Assembly (NCBI GenBank): GCA_016647705.1
Contig: CM028326.1
Location: forward strand, 25,683,901-25,747,900
Direction of reading: 5' to 3'
DNA: 64,000 nt
From: Eucommia ulmoides
Taxonomy: Eukaryota > Streptophyta > Magnoliopsida > Garryales > Eucommiaceae
The notes beneath the pieces were generated by a model, which worked only from the letters and a program-made list of their open reading frames with translations, searched no databases and was not told the origin of the DNA. Each line of letters opens with the position of its first letter. Positions within the stretch are counted from its first letter, which is position 1. Both the position numbers and the translations under genes were made by a program. This document shows, piece by piece, positions 13,242 through 23,430 of this stretch.

Positions 13242-16200
13242 GAACGGAGTGAGGCGAAGACGAGGAGCTGCAACGCGATGGAGAGAGCTGCGACTGTGAC
13301 GACGAGTTGTTTTTGTTAGGGTTTGGCGACGCCGCGATTGATATCTCAACTTTTGGCAAGGAACTCTTTGATTTTCTGCTAATTGGTAAGTTTTTTTTAT
13401 CTTCTACTATTTTTTTCTTCACCTCTGCTCAATTATATGGAAGAATCTCTGAAGAAAGCTGAAAAACTAGAGCTCACATGGGTGTCGGACCTGAAAATAG
13501 AGCTGTATATGCCATAACGGCTGTAACGGCCGTAGCGGCCTCAGTAACGGCCGTAACGGCCGTTACAGCACCGTATCGGTCCGTAACGGTCCGATACGGT
13601 GCGAATCGTCCCTAGACTCCGGAATCGGCCGTGTAACGGTATCGGAGGGTTCAATTTCCGATACGAATCGGCCGTTACGGTACGTAACGGCCGATATTTA
13701 AAACCTTGGTATGTGACAATTAAGCAGCACTTCACATTGCATCTAATTCAATTTTCCATGAGAGGACAAAACATATTGAAGTTGATTGCTACTTCATTCG
13801 AGAAAAAGTATTGCAAAAGCAGATTGAGACTAAGTATGTAAAGTCAGTTGATCAGTTAGCTGATTTATTCACTAAACCGTTAGGGGGCTCAAGGATAAAA
13901 TATATTTGTAACAAGTTAGGAGTATACAATATATATGCTCTAACTTGAGGGAGAGTGTTAAAAGGATATTTACGTATTTCCAATATTGTTCAGGATTTAT
14001 TATATTGTTTAGGGTTTTTTATATTGTTTCCTAATTACTAATATAAATAGAGGGAGAGGCTAACACAATGAGGAAGTCTTCTCATTCATTTTTCTCTTTA
14101 ATAATTATGTTTCATGCATGACATTAAATATTGTTTCATGATTTTATTATTTTTTAATGGTAGGTAGACAAAAACTTTGTTCCATTTAAAATTTATATTA
14201 AAAAATTCAAGGGGCATACCACGAAAGGAATAAGCTACAAGGGAAAGAAGGAGAGCCAAACAAGCTAACTATAATGCCAGGATAGATAAAACACTACAAA
14301 CACCATGATAATAAGTAGACTAGATGAATTTATCATTTTCTTCCGTCTTCCTTGGAGGACCTTCTCCCTCTATTTAGAGCTCTCTTCTTCTTGTTAGGGG
14401 CGCCCTGTGTTGAGGATCTGTTAGTTTCTGCTAATGGGTTAGTTAGTTAGTTAGTTGTAGACGTGGCTGGTTAGTTAGAATTGTTAATATAACTGATTTT
14501 GTGCATGTTGTTGTGCTTTATACTTCTGTAAATAGAGCAACTCAGTCTCTGTATTCATAAATTTGTAATCTAATTCTCAGATTTATGACAATGTTGCTTT
14601 TGTTCCTCTTATCTGAACTCTTCTCATCTATTTGTATAATGAAAAAGTTACCTCTTGATCCTTAAAGTTTGGGAGATGTTCAAGTGATCTCTGTGGTTTG
14701 CAAAGTAACACATTTGTACCTCAAGGCTTCACTTTTGTCAATTTGGTCCGATTGGAATGGGATTAACAAATTTAAACAAAAAAGATCACGTGCAAAGCGC
14801 ATGACGTGACATCTATTGCACCGTAGTTTCATATTCTCTGAATTTCTTCCAACCTTGCATGCAAGCTCTAAAATTATACAACAACTAAGCATTTGTCCCA
14901 CTTAAGTAAGGTTGGTTACATGAATCCGATTACGCCATATTGAAAAATCAAGGGTCATGCCCTCAGTCAGGTTTAATATTATCAAATCAATTCTAATAGT
15001 CTCGTCCCAAGTCTTCTTAGGCCTACCTCTCCCTCTAGTAGCCCTCCGCTCTTGAACTAAATCGCATTTTTTCATTGGTACTTCTATTGGTCTTCTATGC
15101 ACATGTCCAAATCACCGTAAACGATTTTCTCTCATCTTTTCTTCGATGGATGTTATTACTAAATTCTCTATAATAGTTTCATTACTAATTTTATTCATTC
15201 TCGTCTTCCCACTCATCCACCGTAATATTCTCATTTCTGTTACACCAATTTTCTGGACATACTTTGTTTTTACAGCCCAACATTCTGAACTATACAGAAG
15301 TGCTGGTTTTATTGCAGTTTTGTAGAATTTTCCTTTGAGTTTCAATGGTATCCTACGATCGTATATCAACCCAACTGCACTTCTCTACTTCAACCATCCT
15401 GCCTAGACTCTATGAGTAATATCCTACTCGATTTCACCATTACTCTGAATCATTGAACTTAAATATCTAGAATGATTCATATTTGGAACCTCCTTATCTC
15501 CAATTTTGATTGTACCATCATCTCTTTTGGTATTATTAAAATTGCAATGCATATATTCTGTCTTGCTTTTGTTAACCTTCAAGCATTTAGACTCTGAGAG
15601 TTCTCTCCATCTTTCTAATTTAGTATTAAGACATGTTCTATTTTCATCAATTAATACTATGTCATTCGCAAATAATAAACTCCAAGATACTCCATCTTGG
15701 ATATGTTTTGTTAGCTCATCCATTACAATAATAAAGAGGTAAAGACTTAAAGATGATCCTTAATGTAAGCCTATATTAATAGGAAATGCACAAGTATTAC
15801 CTTCTCCTATTCAAATACCAGTGACTATGCCTTCATACATATCCTTAATTATCTCAATATATACGTTGGATACATGTTTATTTTCTGGCACCCACCACAA
15901 AACTTCTCTAGGTACCCGATCATAAACCTTCTTCAGGTTTACAAATATCATATGTAAATTTTTCTTCTTCTCTCTATATTTTTCAATTAATCTCCTGAGT
16001 AAATAGATAGCTTCAGTGGTTGATCGACTGGATATAAATCCAAATTGGTTTTCTTCTTTGCTCATTTCATGTCTTATACTATATTCTATCACTCTCTTCT
16101 AAAGTTTCATACTATGACTCATAAGTTTTATACCCCGATAGTTCGCACAACTTTGAATATCCTCTTTATTTTTATAGATGGGCACTAAGATACTTCTCCT

Positions 16201-19200
16201 CCAGTTATCAGACATTCTTTTAGTCCTCAAAATGTCATTAAAAAGTCTAGATCTCCCAGATTTTTCCACACCTCTACTGGGATCTTGTCTGGCCCTACTG
16301 CTCTTCCAACCTTCATCTTCTTTAGTGCTATTCTAACTTCCGGAGCCCTGATTCTTCTATGAAACCTATAAATCTTATCTGAAGGTAAACTAGGCAATTC
16401 TAAATGAAATTCTCCAGCATTGTTTTCATTAAATAAATTATAAAAATAACTTTTCCATCGTTCCATAATCTCTTCATCCTTCATCAAGACCTTCTCATCA
16501 TCGTCTTTAATGTACCCGACACTTTCTATATTTCTAGTCTTTCGTTCACGTCGCTTAGCGAGTTTAAATATGACCATTTCTTTAGCTTTTGTATTTAACT
16601 TTTGATACAAATTATCATACGCCTGAAACTTTAATTCTTTTATTACTTTTCTTGTCTCCGTTTTTGCATGTTTATACTTCTCCCGACTCTCCCTGCTTCG
16701 ACATTTTTGCCACTCTTTGTAAGCTATTTAGTTGTTACGAACAATTTTTTGGACCTCTTCATTCTAACACCAACTTTCTTTATATTGTGGTCCCCCTCCT
16801 TTGAAAACTCCTAAAACTTCTCGTCTTGTCTCTCTAATACGACTCGCCATATTACTTCACATTTTGTTCACTTCCTTATGTCTCTTCCATAACTCATCAT
16901 TGCTAATTTTATCCTTAAACAACTCCATCTTCTCCCCTCTTAGATCTCTCCAATGTATACTTGCATGCCTACTTATTTTAAAATCCCGCTTCTACTCCTG
17001 AAACTTCAAATTGGTTACCAGCAGTCTATGTTGGGTAGAAATACTCTCTCCGGATATGATCTTACAATCCTTACATATTAAGTGATCCCTCGTTCTAGTA
17101 AGAACAAAGTCTATTTGGCTATTCCTCTGTCCACTCTTAAATGTGATAAAATGCTTATCTCTCTTCTTAAAACATGTATTCAGAAAAACTAAATCATACG
17201 CCATAGCAAAATCTAAAATCATCTCACCCATTACATTCTTCTCCCCAAATCCATAATCATCATGTATTTTCTCGAAAGTTCCCCTTTCATTCCCTACATG
17301 TCCATTCAAATCTCTCCCAATAAATATTTTTTCTTGGTTAGATATACTTTGAAGAACTTCGTCTATATTCTTCTAGAATTCTCGTCTAACATCCTCTTGC
17401 AATCCCACTTGGGGAGTGTACACACTAATAACGTTAATGACCTCCCCTCCAACCACCACCTTCATAACTATCATCCTATCTCTAATTCTCTTAATATCGA
17501 CCACCCTATCCTTTAAATAATTAAATCTCTATCTACCATAATACCCACCCTATTCTTATGTTTGTTCTTCCCCGTATACTATAACTTATACCCTGTACTC
17601 TCAGTTTCTCTAGACCTCTCTCAAACTCACTTAGTTTCTTGCAAGTAAAGAATATTAATCCTCCTTCTGCTCATCACGTCCACCAATTCTCTAGTCTTAC
17701 CTGTTAGAGTACCTATATTCCAAGTTGCTAACCTAAGTCTATTCATATGAACTAACTTCTTTATCCGCACTCGTCCACTATAATGCGGCAACCCTTGCTT
17801 ATTTGATACCGTATCCGAGCGAAAACATGGCGCGTCGCTTCTGGGCGACGTCCTAGCCCACCCTAGCTTATTTCTCATTGCATTTGGGTGGTGGTAATGT
17901 AGCGTGTCGCTAGTAGGGGACGCCCAACGTTTAATGTATTCGGATTTATGTCATAAGAGTTCTGACAAAGGTTTACGCTGGTTGTCAGCTACCTAACGCA
18001 ACCCTCCTCCTTTATCTGGGCTTGGGACCGGCTGTATAAAGAATATAGCATAAAACACTCGCAGATGGAGTTTAAAATTATATAGTTATTCAAAAAAAAA
18101 AATCCTTGAATTCTGTAAGCTCTAGAAGACATTATGAGAGATTTTGGCCGGGAGTTTTAGTGTACTCTTCCTAGAAATGACCAAAATAGCCCCAAAGTCA
18201 GGTTAGCTGCTTTGCACGTGGCCTTTCCCGTTCAAATATGCCAACCCCGTTTACGACTTGACCAAATTGGAATGAAAGTGAAGTTCAGGGTACAAATGTG
18301 ATACTTTTCAAACCATAGCGACCATTTGAACACTCAATCCAAACTTTAAGTGTCAAAAGTACAATTTTCCTGGACTATCCTTCAATTTCTATTTGGTCAG
18401 ATCTTCGTTAGACTCGCGTGTAGTGAATGATTATATCATCAAGCATGTGTTCGATCTTGATTCTTTGTTCGTTGGAAGATATCTCGATCAAAGTTACCAC
18501 GATTCCCTGAAACATTAGCGATTGGCGAATTAGTATGGTCATTCCAAAACATGATACACTATTATTCTGGAACGCTAAATTTGGCGATCTGAAAATATAC
18601 TTAAATACTTCTAATTTTTAACATTTCATTGGTATATCAGAAATTTGTCTTATAATTGTACTTTGTTATTACTGTCACATATGATTTACTTTTGAAACTA
18701 AAATTTTACGTATGTGGTAGGCGTATATCGTTAAATTTAATCTGTCTAACACATATAAAAGTCTACCCCAAGAGTTCCAAATTTTAGGCTACATTGCAAA
18801 CATTACCGAACTGAAGACTTTCGATGGCAATAAAGTTACTGTCGAGCCTAAATATTTTTTTCGGGCTTTGTTGTTCTGATAAAATTAGATCGCACGAATT
18901 ATGTAATTTGGAGATCACAAGTTCAAGATGTTCTTGATGGACATGATATGCTTGACTTTTTGATTGGAGCAGTGCCATGTCCTTTCTCACTTTCCCTCAC
19001 TCTCTCCTCCAAATGACGCGCGAGGGATTGTGTCTTCCCCATCTTCCATATTTGACAGCATCTCCCTATTTTTCACTTGTTCAGGTTAAGTGTTTCCCTC
19101 ATCCTTGGTAGGGAAGTTGGCGCACCACCCTTGGAAGGACTCTTCTAGGCAAGAGTTGTGTCAACTGGAGAAGACTTGGGGTCAATTAGTTTTGCTTCAA

Positions 19201-22200
19201 AGGTCTTAGTAGGTACCAAAGCAGGGATTGGGGCTTCCTCCACCACACCAGACTGGATTGCCGTTAGTCTCTGCACTTGTCTTAGAGTAATCAAGAAAAA
19301 ATGGTTATCAACTACTAAAGCCATGGCTCCTCGGGGAAAGAAGACATTGCTAGGCAATGCCTTTACCATGCTAGATGATGCCTCATCTTTGTCTGCACAT
19401 GCTCTTCGTTTTTTGTAATTTCTTGCTAAACTGCCTTGGCGTTGATGTATCCCTTGGTTTGTCCTTATTCGCCCCGTTGTTGTTCTGCCTTACTTGAGGC
19501 CATTTAGCATTGGGTTGAAGATGTTCCATTATCTTCATGCTAAATATTCTTGAAGTTGCACCATGTTTGGTAGCCTATTAGTGTTCCACCCCAATTCTCG
19601 ATCACTTTCTCCTCCCATTTCTCACCACTTTCAGTTTCCATTTTAGTATCATCAATAACAATGACCAAATCGAAGGATTTACGTAATTGTTCAGATTTCG
19701 GAACCGTCAACCTCAAGACAAATGCAGGCAAAAGAGAGGTTCAATTCTCCCTTGGTGATTTCATCCTCGTGGATTGGTTTTTTAGTGGCACTAGCTACAT
19801 ACCTGGGCCCTTTCCATCCAATAATAAAAAAGAACACGATAAATTTAACCCATACCTTTTTCTAACTGCTACGTTTTGCAAGTCAAAGCTGGGGATGTGA
19901 TCTTTCTGCAATTCATAGTTAATGTTCCAAGGCTCTTCTTGTAGAACACAATTTTTTTTAATGTTCTGACGTGTCAATGAATTCCTTTGCCTTGGCTGCA
20001 TTTCTTGATTTTTTCATGAGTCACTGGGTCATTGTTTCTTATGACAGAGCTTTGTGACAATCAAATTAAGGAACAGTCTCTGCGTCAGCTAAATTTGAAG
20101 CTACGTCACCGAGTACCTAAAAAGAAGAAAACTAAAAAAACTGAAGCGATAAGTAGTGACACCGAGTTTTCACCTGTACCTTCTTTAAACGCCTTCCGAC
20201 GCCGTGGACAATCCAATAGAAGAACCAACTGCACTGATTCGGACACCCAGCAGAAGGGAAAGTTAGATACCAATGTGTTCCAAGCCTACCTGGAGTGAGC
20301 TCTCCCTAATTTAATCTGATAAAGTCAAAATCATATTTTCTTCATCTCACTTATTCTTGTGAGTAAATTTTTTTTTTCATCAGGAATTTATGGAAGAACT
20401 TCTCGGAAGAGAAGAAAAATTCTTCCACTTATCTTGATTGCTTGTGGTTTTCCTTGTACATGAAAGAATCTTCGAAGGCAGATGTCTTGAAATGGATTAA
20501 GAGGAAGAAGATATTTTCGAAACAATATATCTTTGTTCCCATTGTTCAGTGGTATGAATTTCTTCTGAAGATGTGTAGTAAGTGCGTCATAAACGGGTTA
20601 TGTTAATTGAGATGCTATTCCTATAGGTGTCATTGGAGTCTCTTGATCTTCTGTCATTTTGGTGAAAGTTTGGAATCTAATGCCAGAACTCCCTGCATGT
20701 TGTTGCTGGATTCATTGCAAATGACTGGCCCTAGGCGGCTTGAACCTGAAATAAGGAAGTATGCATCTCCCTTATTTTTTTCTTCTTTTTGTTGTCAAAA
20801 TGGGGTTTTCGCTCTCATTTTTTCGTCTTTAAAACTTGATAACACACACACTCATTTTTTCTCTCTAGAACTTGAGAACAATTTCTCCTGTTTGTTTATG
20901 CCCTAGGTGGCATTTGTTTAGTGTTTCTGTTTTTTAATTGGTTTCCCAGATTTTGTGATAAAAAATAAAAATATGGTATCAGTAGAAAAATGTTCCCTGA
21001 TTTGTAAAACAAATTTATGGGAACAAAACAAAATTGTTCCTACATTTCTATTACTGTTCCAAGTTTCTTGGAAACAGAAACAGAAACTTAAAACATAAAC
21101 ACAAACCAAATGTCAGCTTAGTTTCTCGCTCTCCTGTTTGTTTACACCTCAAGTGGCATTTGTTTAGTGTTTCTGTTTTTCTATTGGTTCTTCTTCCTAG
21201 CTTTTGGGAACATAAACAAGAATATGGTAAATGGAAAAAAATTCTGATTTTTCTTTGTTCTCGGATTCGTTAAACAAATTTATAGGAACAATAAACATAA
21301 TTGTTCCCAGATTTATATAGCCGTTCCAAGTTTTTTGTTGATAGAAACAGAAACACTAAACAAATGCCACCTTACTGATTTAAGTTTTGAACTTGTCTCC
21401 TCTCTCCCTTTCAGGTTTGTATTTGACATTTACAGAAGTGAAGATAGGTCAGAGATGAAGCAGCTAATTTACAAAATCCCGCTTTTGGTTCCCAAGGTAG
21501 CCGTGCTTCCCTTAATGTTTCCCCCAGTCTTATTGTGCAAATACTTGTATACGGACTAAACAAATACATCTTCAGGTTCCACAGCAAAGAAATGGTGAAG
21601 AATGCGGCAATTACGTTCTTTACTATATTAACCTATTCCTTGAGAATGCTCCCGAAAATTTCAGTGTATCCGACGGCTACCCTTACTTCGTAAGTTACTT
21701 TAGCATTTTTTGCTTACATAGTATAAGAGAATCGGAATCAGAAATAAACCGATTTGAAATTTTGAAATCTCAATTAAATACTTCAATTTTGTACATCTAA
21801 ATACTTACGAAACACTTTGTAACGTTTTTCAATATTTTTCTTACAGTTTAGCAAAAAAAAATAAAAATAACAGCAGCACTTTTTCGAGAAATTAAAATAA
21901 TTATTTTTAATTCTTTGATAGTTATCCTTTGAGAGATTGATGGATTAGACCTCTCTATCTAAATTTTCTTAACTTTTACCAAATTGTTTTAGATTAAGAG
22001 AGTTAATATGGATAACTCTAAGACATTATCTGATAGCAGGCTTTCAATATTTTATTTTACTTTTCAAATACAATGTCTTTTATTGTTCATGTAAAAAAAA
22101 AAATGGCAGACACCGCCTTTATTTATTTCGTCTTTTGCATCCCCGTTCATTCATCGTCGACTGTTGCATCCCCGCTCATTCATCGTCAAGGGAGGTGTTT

Positions 22201-22328
22201 CACGCTTATTCCTTTTGTTTTTGTTTTTTGTTTTTTGTTTTTTCGCGTGTTCTGCAATACAGATGAAAGAAGACTGGTTTACTCCAGAAGGACTGGAATG
22301 CTTCTGCAAAGGATTTCATTCGTTGTGA
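5384..22328 (+). CDS. Ulp1-family (SUMO/NEDD8-type) cysteine protease, nine exons
   Basis: Predicted exons: 5384-5495, 5650-5712, 8021-8224, 20048-20294, 20384-20551, 20627-20758, 21415-21496, 21576-21689 and 22263-22328. All have GT-AG borders and phases that agree, giving 395 residues. The last five exons encode a Ulp1 C48 peptidase domain (about 209-395): [11 protein letters not shown], the histidine box CHWSLLIF (His267), MLLLDS (Asp293), and [17 protein letters not shown] (Gln340 oxyanion residue, Cys346 nucleophile). The triad is complete, so the enzyme looks active. Family members cleave ubiquitin-like modifiers such as SUMO or NEDD8 from precursors or targets, mostly in the nucleus. 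Residues 1-208 are basic and low in known domains, with KKKKTKKTE near 155-165 as a possible nuclear signal. The start at 5384 ([10 protein letters not shown]) is chosen as the first ATG of the conserved-looking frame; 5243 is an alternative. Intron 3 is about 11.8 kb and full of retroelements. The protease exons are sure; the joining of exons 1-3 is inferred from phase. Confidence 0.8.
5713..8020 (+). other. Intron 2 of the protease gene, with possible L1 3' UTR scrap
   Basis: The intron is 2.3 kb with no conserved coding frame. Sequence around 6700-6910 (GTAATGGGGTGACGCCCC, then TTCAATATATTC) looks like the 3' end of a plant L1 LINE on the plus strand; this is a low-confidence call. A T-run of more than 30 bases lies at about 7084-7117, and 7125-7290 has MITE-like GAACAGAAACAG inverted segments. 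Confidence 0.45.
8298..8444 (+). repeat. 5' LTR of the short-LTR Copia element
   Basis: Begins TGTTAAAAGGGTATTTACG and ends CTCTTTAATA. It pairs with 13956-14103 and is followed directly by the primer-binding site. At about 146 bp it is short for a plant Copia LTR. Confidence 0.85.
12503..13708. mobile_element. Non-autonomous hAT-type DNA transposon nested in the Copia element
   Basis: Terminal inverted repeats begin CAAGGTTTTAAAT at both ends (13 bp perfect, then partial similarity). The flanking 8-bp direct repeats GTATGTGA lie at 12495-12502 and 13709-13716. An 8-bp target duplication and CA(A/G)GG ends are diagnostic of the hAT superfamily. The element is 1206 bp and encodes no transposase. 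Its first 100 bases and last 220 bases are packed with CGTAACGG/CGGTATCGG motifs in both orientations, as expected for subterminal transposase-binding sites. A GA microsatellite (13207-13240) lies inside. It splits the Copia RNase H region, so it is younger than that element. Confidence 0.88.
13207..13240. repeat. GA microsatellite
   Basis: About 17 GA units inside the nested hAT-type element. Confidence 0.9.
13956..14103 (+). repeat. 3' LTR of the short-LTR Copia element
   Basis: Begins TGTTAAAAGGATATTTACG right after the purine-rich tract GAGGGAGAG and ends CTCTTTAATA. It pairs with 8298-8444. Confidence 0.85.
14190..14640. repeat. LINE 3' UTR-like scrap and possible short solo LTR
   Basis: Read on the minus strand, 14190-14410 resembles the 3' UTR of a plant L1 LINE (TATGCCCCTTGAATTTTTTA before an A-poor end). 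The stretch 14419-14590 starts TGTTAG, has a GTTA tetranucleotide run at 14440-14456, and reads like a Copia LTR. No target duplication was found, so both calls are weak. Confidence 0.3.
14640..18385. mobile_element. Long-TIR foldback element split by an RTE LINE
   Basis: The left arm (about 14645-14840) and right arm (about 18180-18380) are inverted copies of one another over roughly 180 bp. Both contain CTTAAAGTTTGG, a TTCAAxTGxTC segment, CACATTTGTACC and CACGTGCAAAGC. Without the inserted LINE the element would be about 540 bp with no coding capacity. The same family of arms appears at 23430 and 25600. Target duplications were not resolved. Confidence 0.6.
14879..18072 (-). mobile_element. 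RTE-clade LINE, nearly full length, defective
   Basis: The element runs on the minus strand. The 5' region carries the GGTCCCAAGCCCAGATAAAG motif known from plant RTE elements. Next come an apurinic-type endonuclease ([20 protein letters not shown] near 17700-17760; NGHVG...IDFVLTR...QHRLLV at 16990-17310) and reverse transcriptase ([13 protein letters not shown] near 16270; [18 protein letters not shown] near 16000; the active-site box at about 15660; [13 protein letters not shown] near 14990-15050). A tail of two TTG units and a 10-bp target duplication TAAAATTATA (14869-14878, 18073-18082) mark the ends. The single ORF, usually about 1000 residues, is split by several stops and frameshifts. 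The catalytic FADD box reads FAND, so it cannot polymerise. Confidence 0.9.
18386..18850. other. Intron 3 sequence without recognised features
   Basis: AT-rich sequence between the foldback element and the Copia gag scrap. No coding frame, repeat ends or RNA gene is seen. Confidence 0.5.
18855..18995 (+). mobile_element. Copia gag N-terminal scrap
   Basis: The plus strand reads [20 protein letters not shown] then [14 protein letters not shown]. This is the start of the gag domain of many plant Copia elements (UBN2/DUF4219 type: KLD.TNY..W...). No LTR or pol is attached. It is a fossil fragment. Confidence 0.65.
19000..19985 (-). mobile_element. Decayed LINE ORF1 (DUF4283-type) fragment
   Basis: On the minus strand, near 19690-19800, the text [20 protein letters not shown] then ACICLEVD parallels the ARVCVEID segment of plant LINE ORF1 proteins, between the DUF4283 domain and the zinc knuckle. 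It is followed by acidic and glutamine/asparagine-rich text (19330-19540) of the kind that trails the knuckle. The reading frame is broken in several places. No ORF2 is attached here. The homology is recognised only over about 25 residues. Confidence 0.45.
20905..21120. mobile_element. MITE copy 1 in protease intron 6
   Basis: About 215 bp with inverted ends: GGTGGCATTTGTTTAGTG at the left and its decayed complement (CAAATGTCAGC) at the right. The interior has GTTCC and GAAACAG complementary segments, so the whole can fold into a hairpin. It has no coding capacity. Confidence 0.65.
21149..21374. mobile_element. MITE copy 2 in protease intron 6
   Basis: About 225 bp with well-kept inverted ends: AGTGGCATTTGTTTAGTGTT at the left and its complement ending CAAATGCCACCTT at the right. 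It is a sister of the copy 30 bp upstream, and both share the preceding text CTCCTGTTTGTTTA, which suggests a tandem duplication. Confidence 0.7.
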
Positions 22329-23430
22329 GTGGATTCCTCTGGTTTTCGTTGAATAGTCCCATAATTTATATATACATATATATAGATATACATACTCCTT
22401 TTGAATATACAGGTTATATAGTGGTTAATAGTTTCATAACCAGGAATGGCATAAGCCTGTTCTTTTGCAGTTTAAGCTTAGGAAACTCATGAATTTATGG
22501 ATGAGATGGTGTTTTCTTTTGATTACTTGAATTACCCATATATATATAATTATATGTTGGGAGGTCGTTAGGGTTTATTGAAACAAACTCAAAGCTTCGG
22601 CTTATTATAATCAATGTTGTAAAAGGTGGGGCATTGGGCGGGGTGTTTTAACCTATTCGGGGGAAGACGTAAATCCTGAGGCGTGAGGCGTAAACCCCAC
22701 GAAACATAATTTTTTAATATTTAAAAAATATTATATATACTTAAAAATATTAAAAATAAATAAGAAGAATATATATAAAAAATAAATGTGGATAAAATGA
22801 TAAGATGACAAAAATTATGAATATTAAATTAGTAATTTACTTGAAAATTATAATCTATGTCATTATATTGTTCCTATATTGTCTTTTACAACATTAGAAT
22901 ATATATCATTATATTGTCAAGCTCCAGAATTGGAAGTGATTCTAGCATTTTTTTTTTGTCACCAATGTGTATTTGTTTTGTTCTCAGATTTCTGTTTTTG
23001 TTTTTAGAAAATTATAACTGGGCTCTAGAAATTTTGTTCTCAAAAATTGGGAGCAGAACAAAAGAAATTTTATTTTGTTCCTATTTTTTTCCTTTGAAAA
23101 TTGAGAACAGAACTAGAAATCTGGTAACAGTTGGATAATATTTTTCAAAATAAATAATATTTTATCCTCTTGTGGTTTGGTTGAGTTGTATTTTATCTTC
23201 GTGTGACATTTTGGTTACTATTTTACTTCCTCATGATTTTGCGAAAAGTGCAATGGTTAAATTCTCGAAAGAAATAAATGAAAAAACAAATTTATCTTTT
23301 ATCCCTTTTTTTTTTTTTGTCTCGTCTTTCGGCAAGGGTATAAGTGTCAATAGAGAAGGGTATAAGTGTCAATAGAGAATTATTCTTTTGACAAAATTTG
23401 ACCTTTTCAGTTTCGTTCAGAATTTTCATT
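22329..23430. other. 3' flank of the protease gene, with repeat scraps
   Basis: The 3' UTR probably lies at 22329-22560, but no poly(A) signal was fixed. A GC-richer scrap at 22615-22705 (GGCGTGAGGCGTAAACC) resembles a hAT-type foldback. A further MITE-like segment with GAACAGAAC inverted text lies at 22960-23130. No gene is seen. Confidence 0.4.

Larger units (their letters stand above)
8298..14103 (+). mobile_element. Copia LTR retrotransposon with short LTRs, broken
   Basis: LTRs of about 146 bp lie at 8298-8444 and 13956-14103, roughly 90 percent alike by eye. The flanks ACTAT and ATTAT are a near-match target duplication. A primer-binding site like TGGTATCAGAG starts at 8445, and a purine tract lies just before the 3' LTR. 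Parts in order: gag with a [15 protein letters not shown] zinc knuckle near 9340, protease ([12 protein letters not shown]) near 9612, integrase (HCRLGHP...[10 protein letters not shown], then HSDVWSP...FVDDFSR) from about 10010 to 10500, reverse transcriptase with MDDI near 11785, and RNase H (GYTDANWAG...) near 12260-13950. It sits in intron 3 of the protease gene in the gene's own orientation. A 1.2-kb hAT-type element is inserted in its RNase H region. It is a fossil with several breaks, roughly half a dozen, and of moderate to old age. Confidence 0.9.
20048..22328 (+). other. Catalytic exon block of the Ulp1-type protease (exons 4-9)
   Basis: This block covers exon 4 (basic linker) and exons 5-9 (peptidase domain). 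Short introns separate them, except intron 6 (20759-21414), which holds two MITE copies, and intron 8 (21690-22262), which is AT-rich. The last exon encodes [21 protein letters not shown] followed by TGA at 22326-22328. The domain resembles a small plant subgroup of Ulp proteins of about 300-400 residues (the type of Arabidopsis At3g48480, from memory) more than the large ESD4 or OTS enzymes. Confidence 0.8.

Noticed and set aside
16589-17001. Plus-strand open frames of about 65-85 codons at 15506-17516
   Set aside because: They are antisense to the RTE LINE coding region and hydrophobic, as antisense AT-rich frames usually are; no family match.
20607-20906. 99-codon frame running past exon 6
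   Set aside because: It reads exon 6 and then continues into intron 6; the splice to 21415 restores the conserved protease text.
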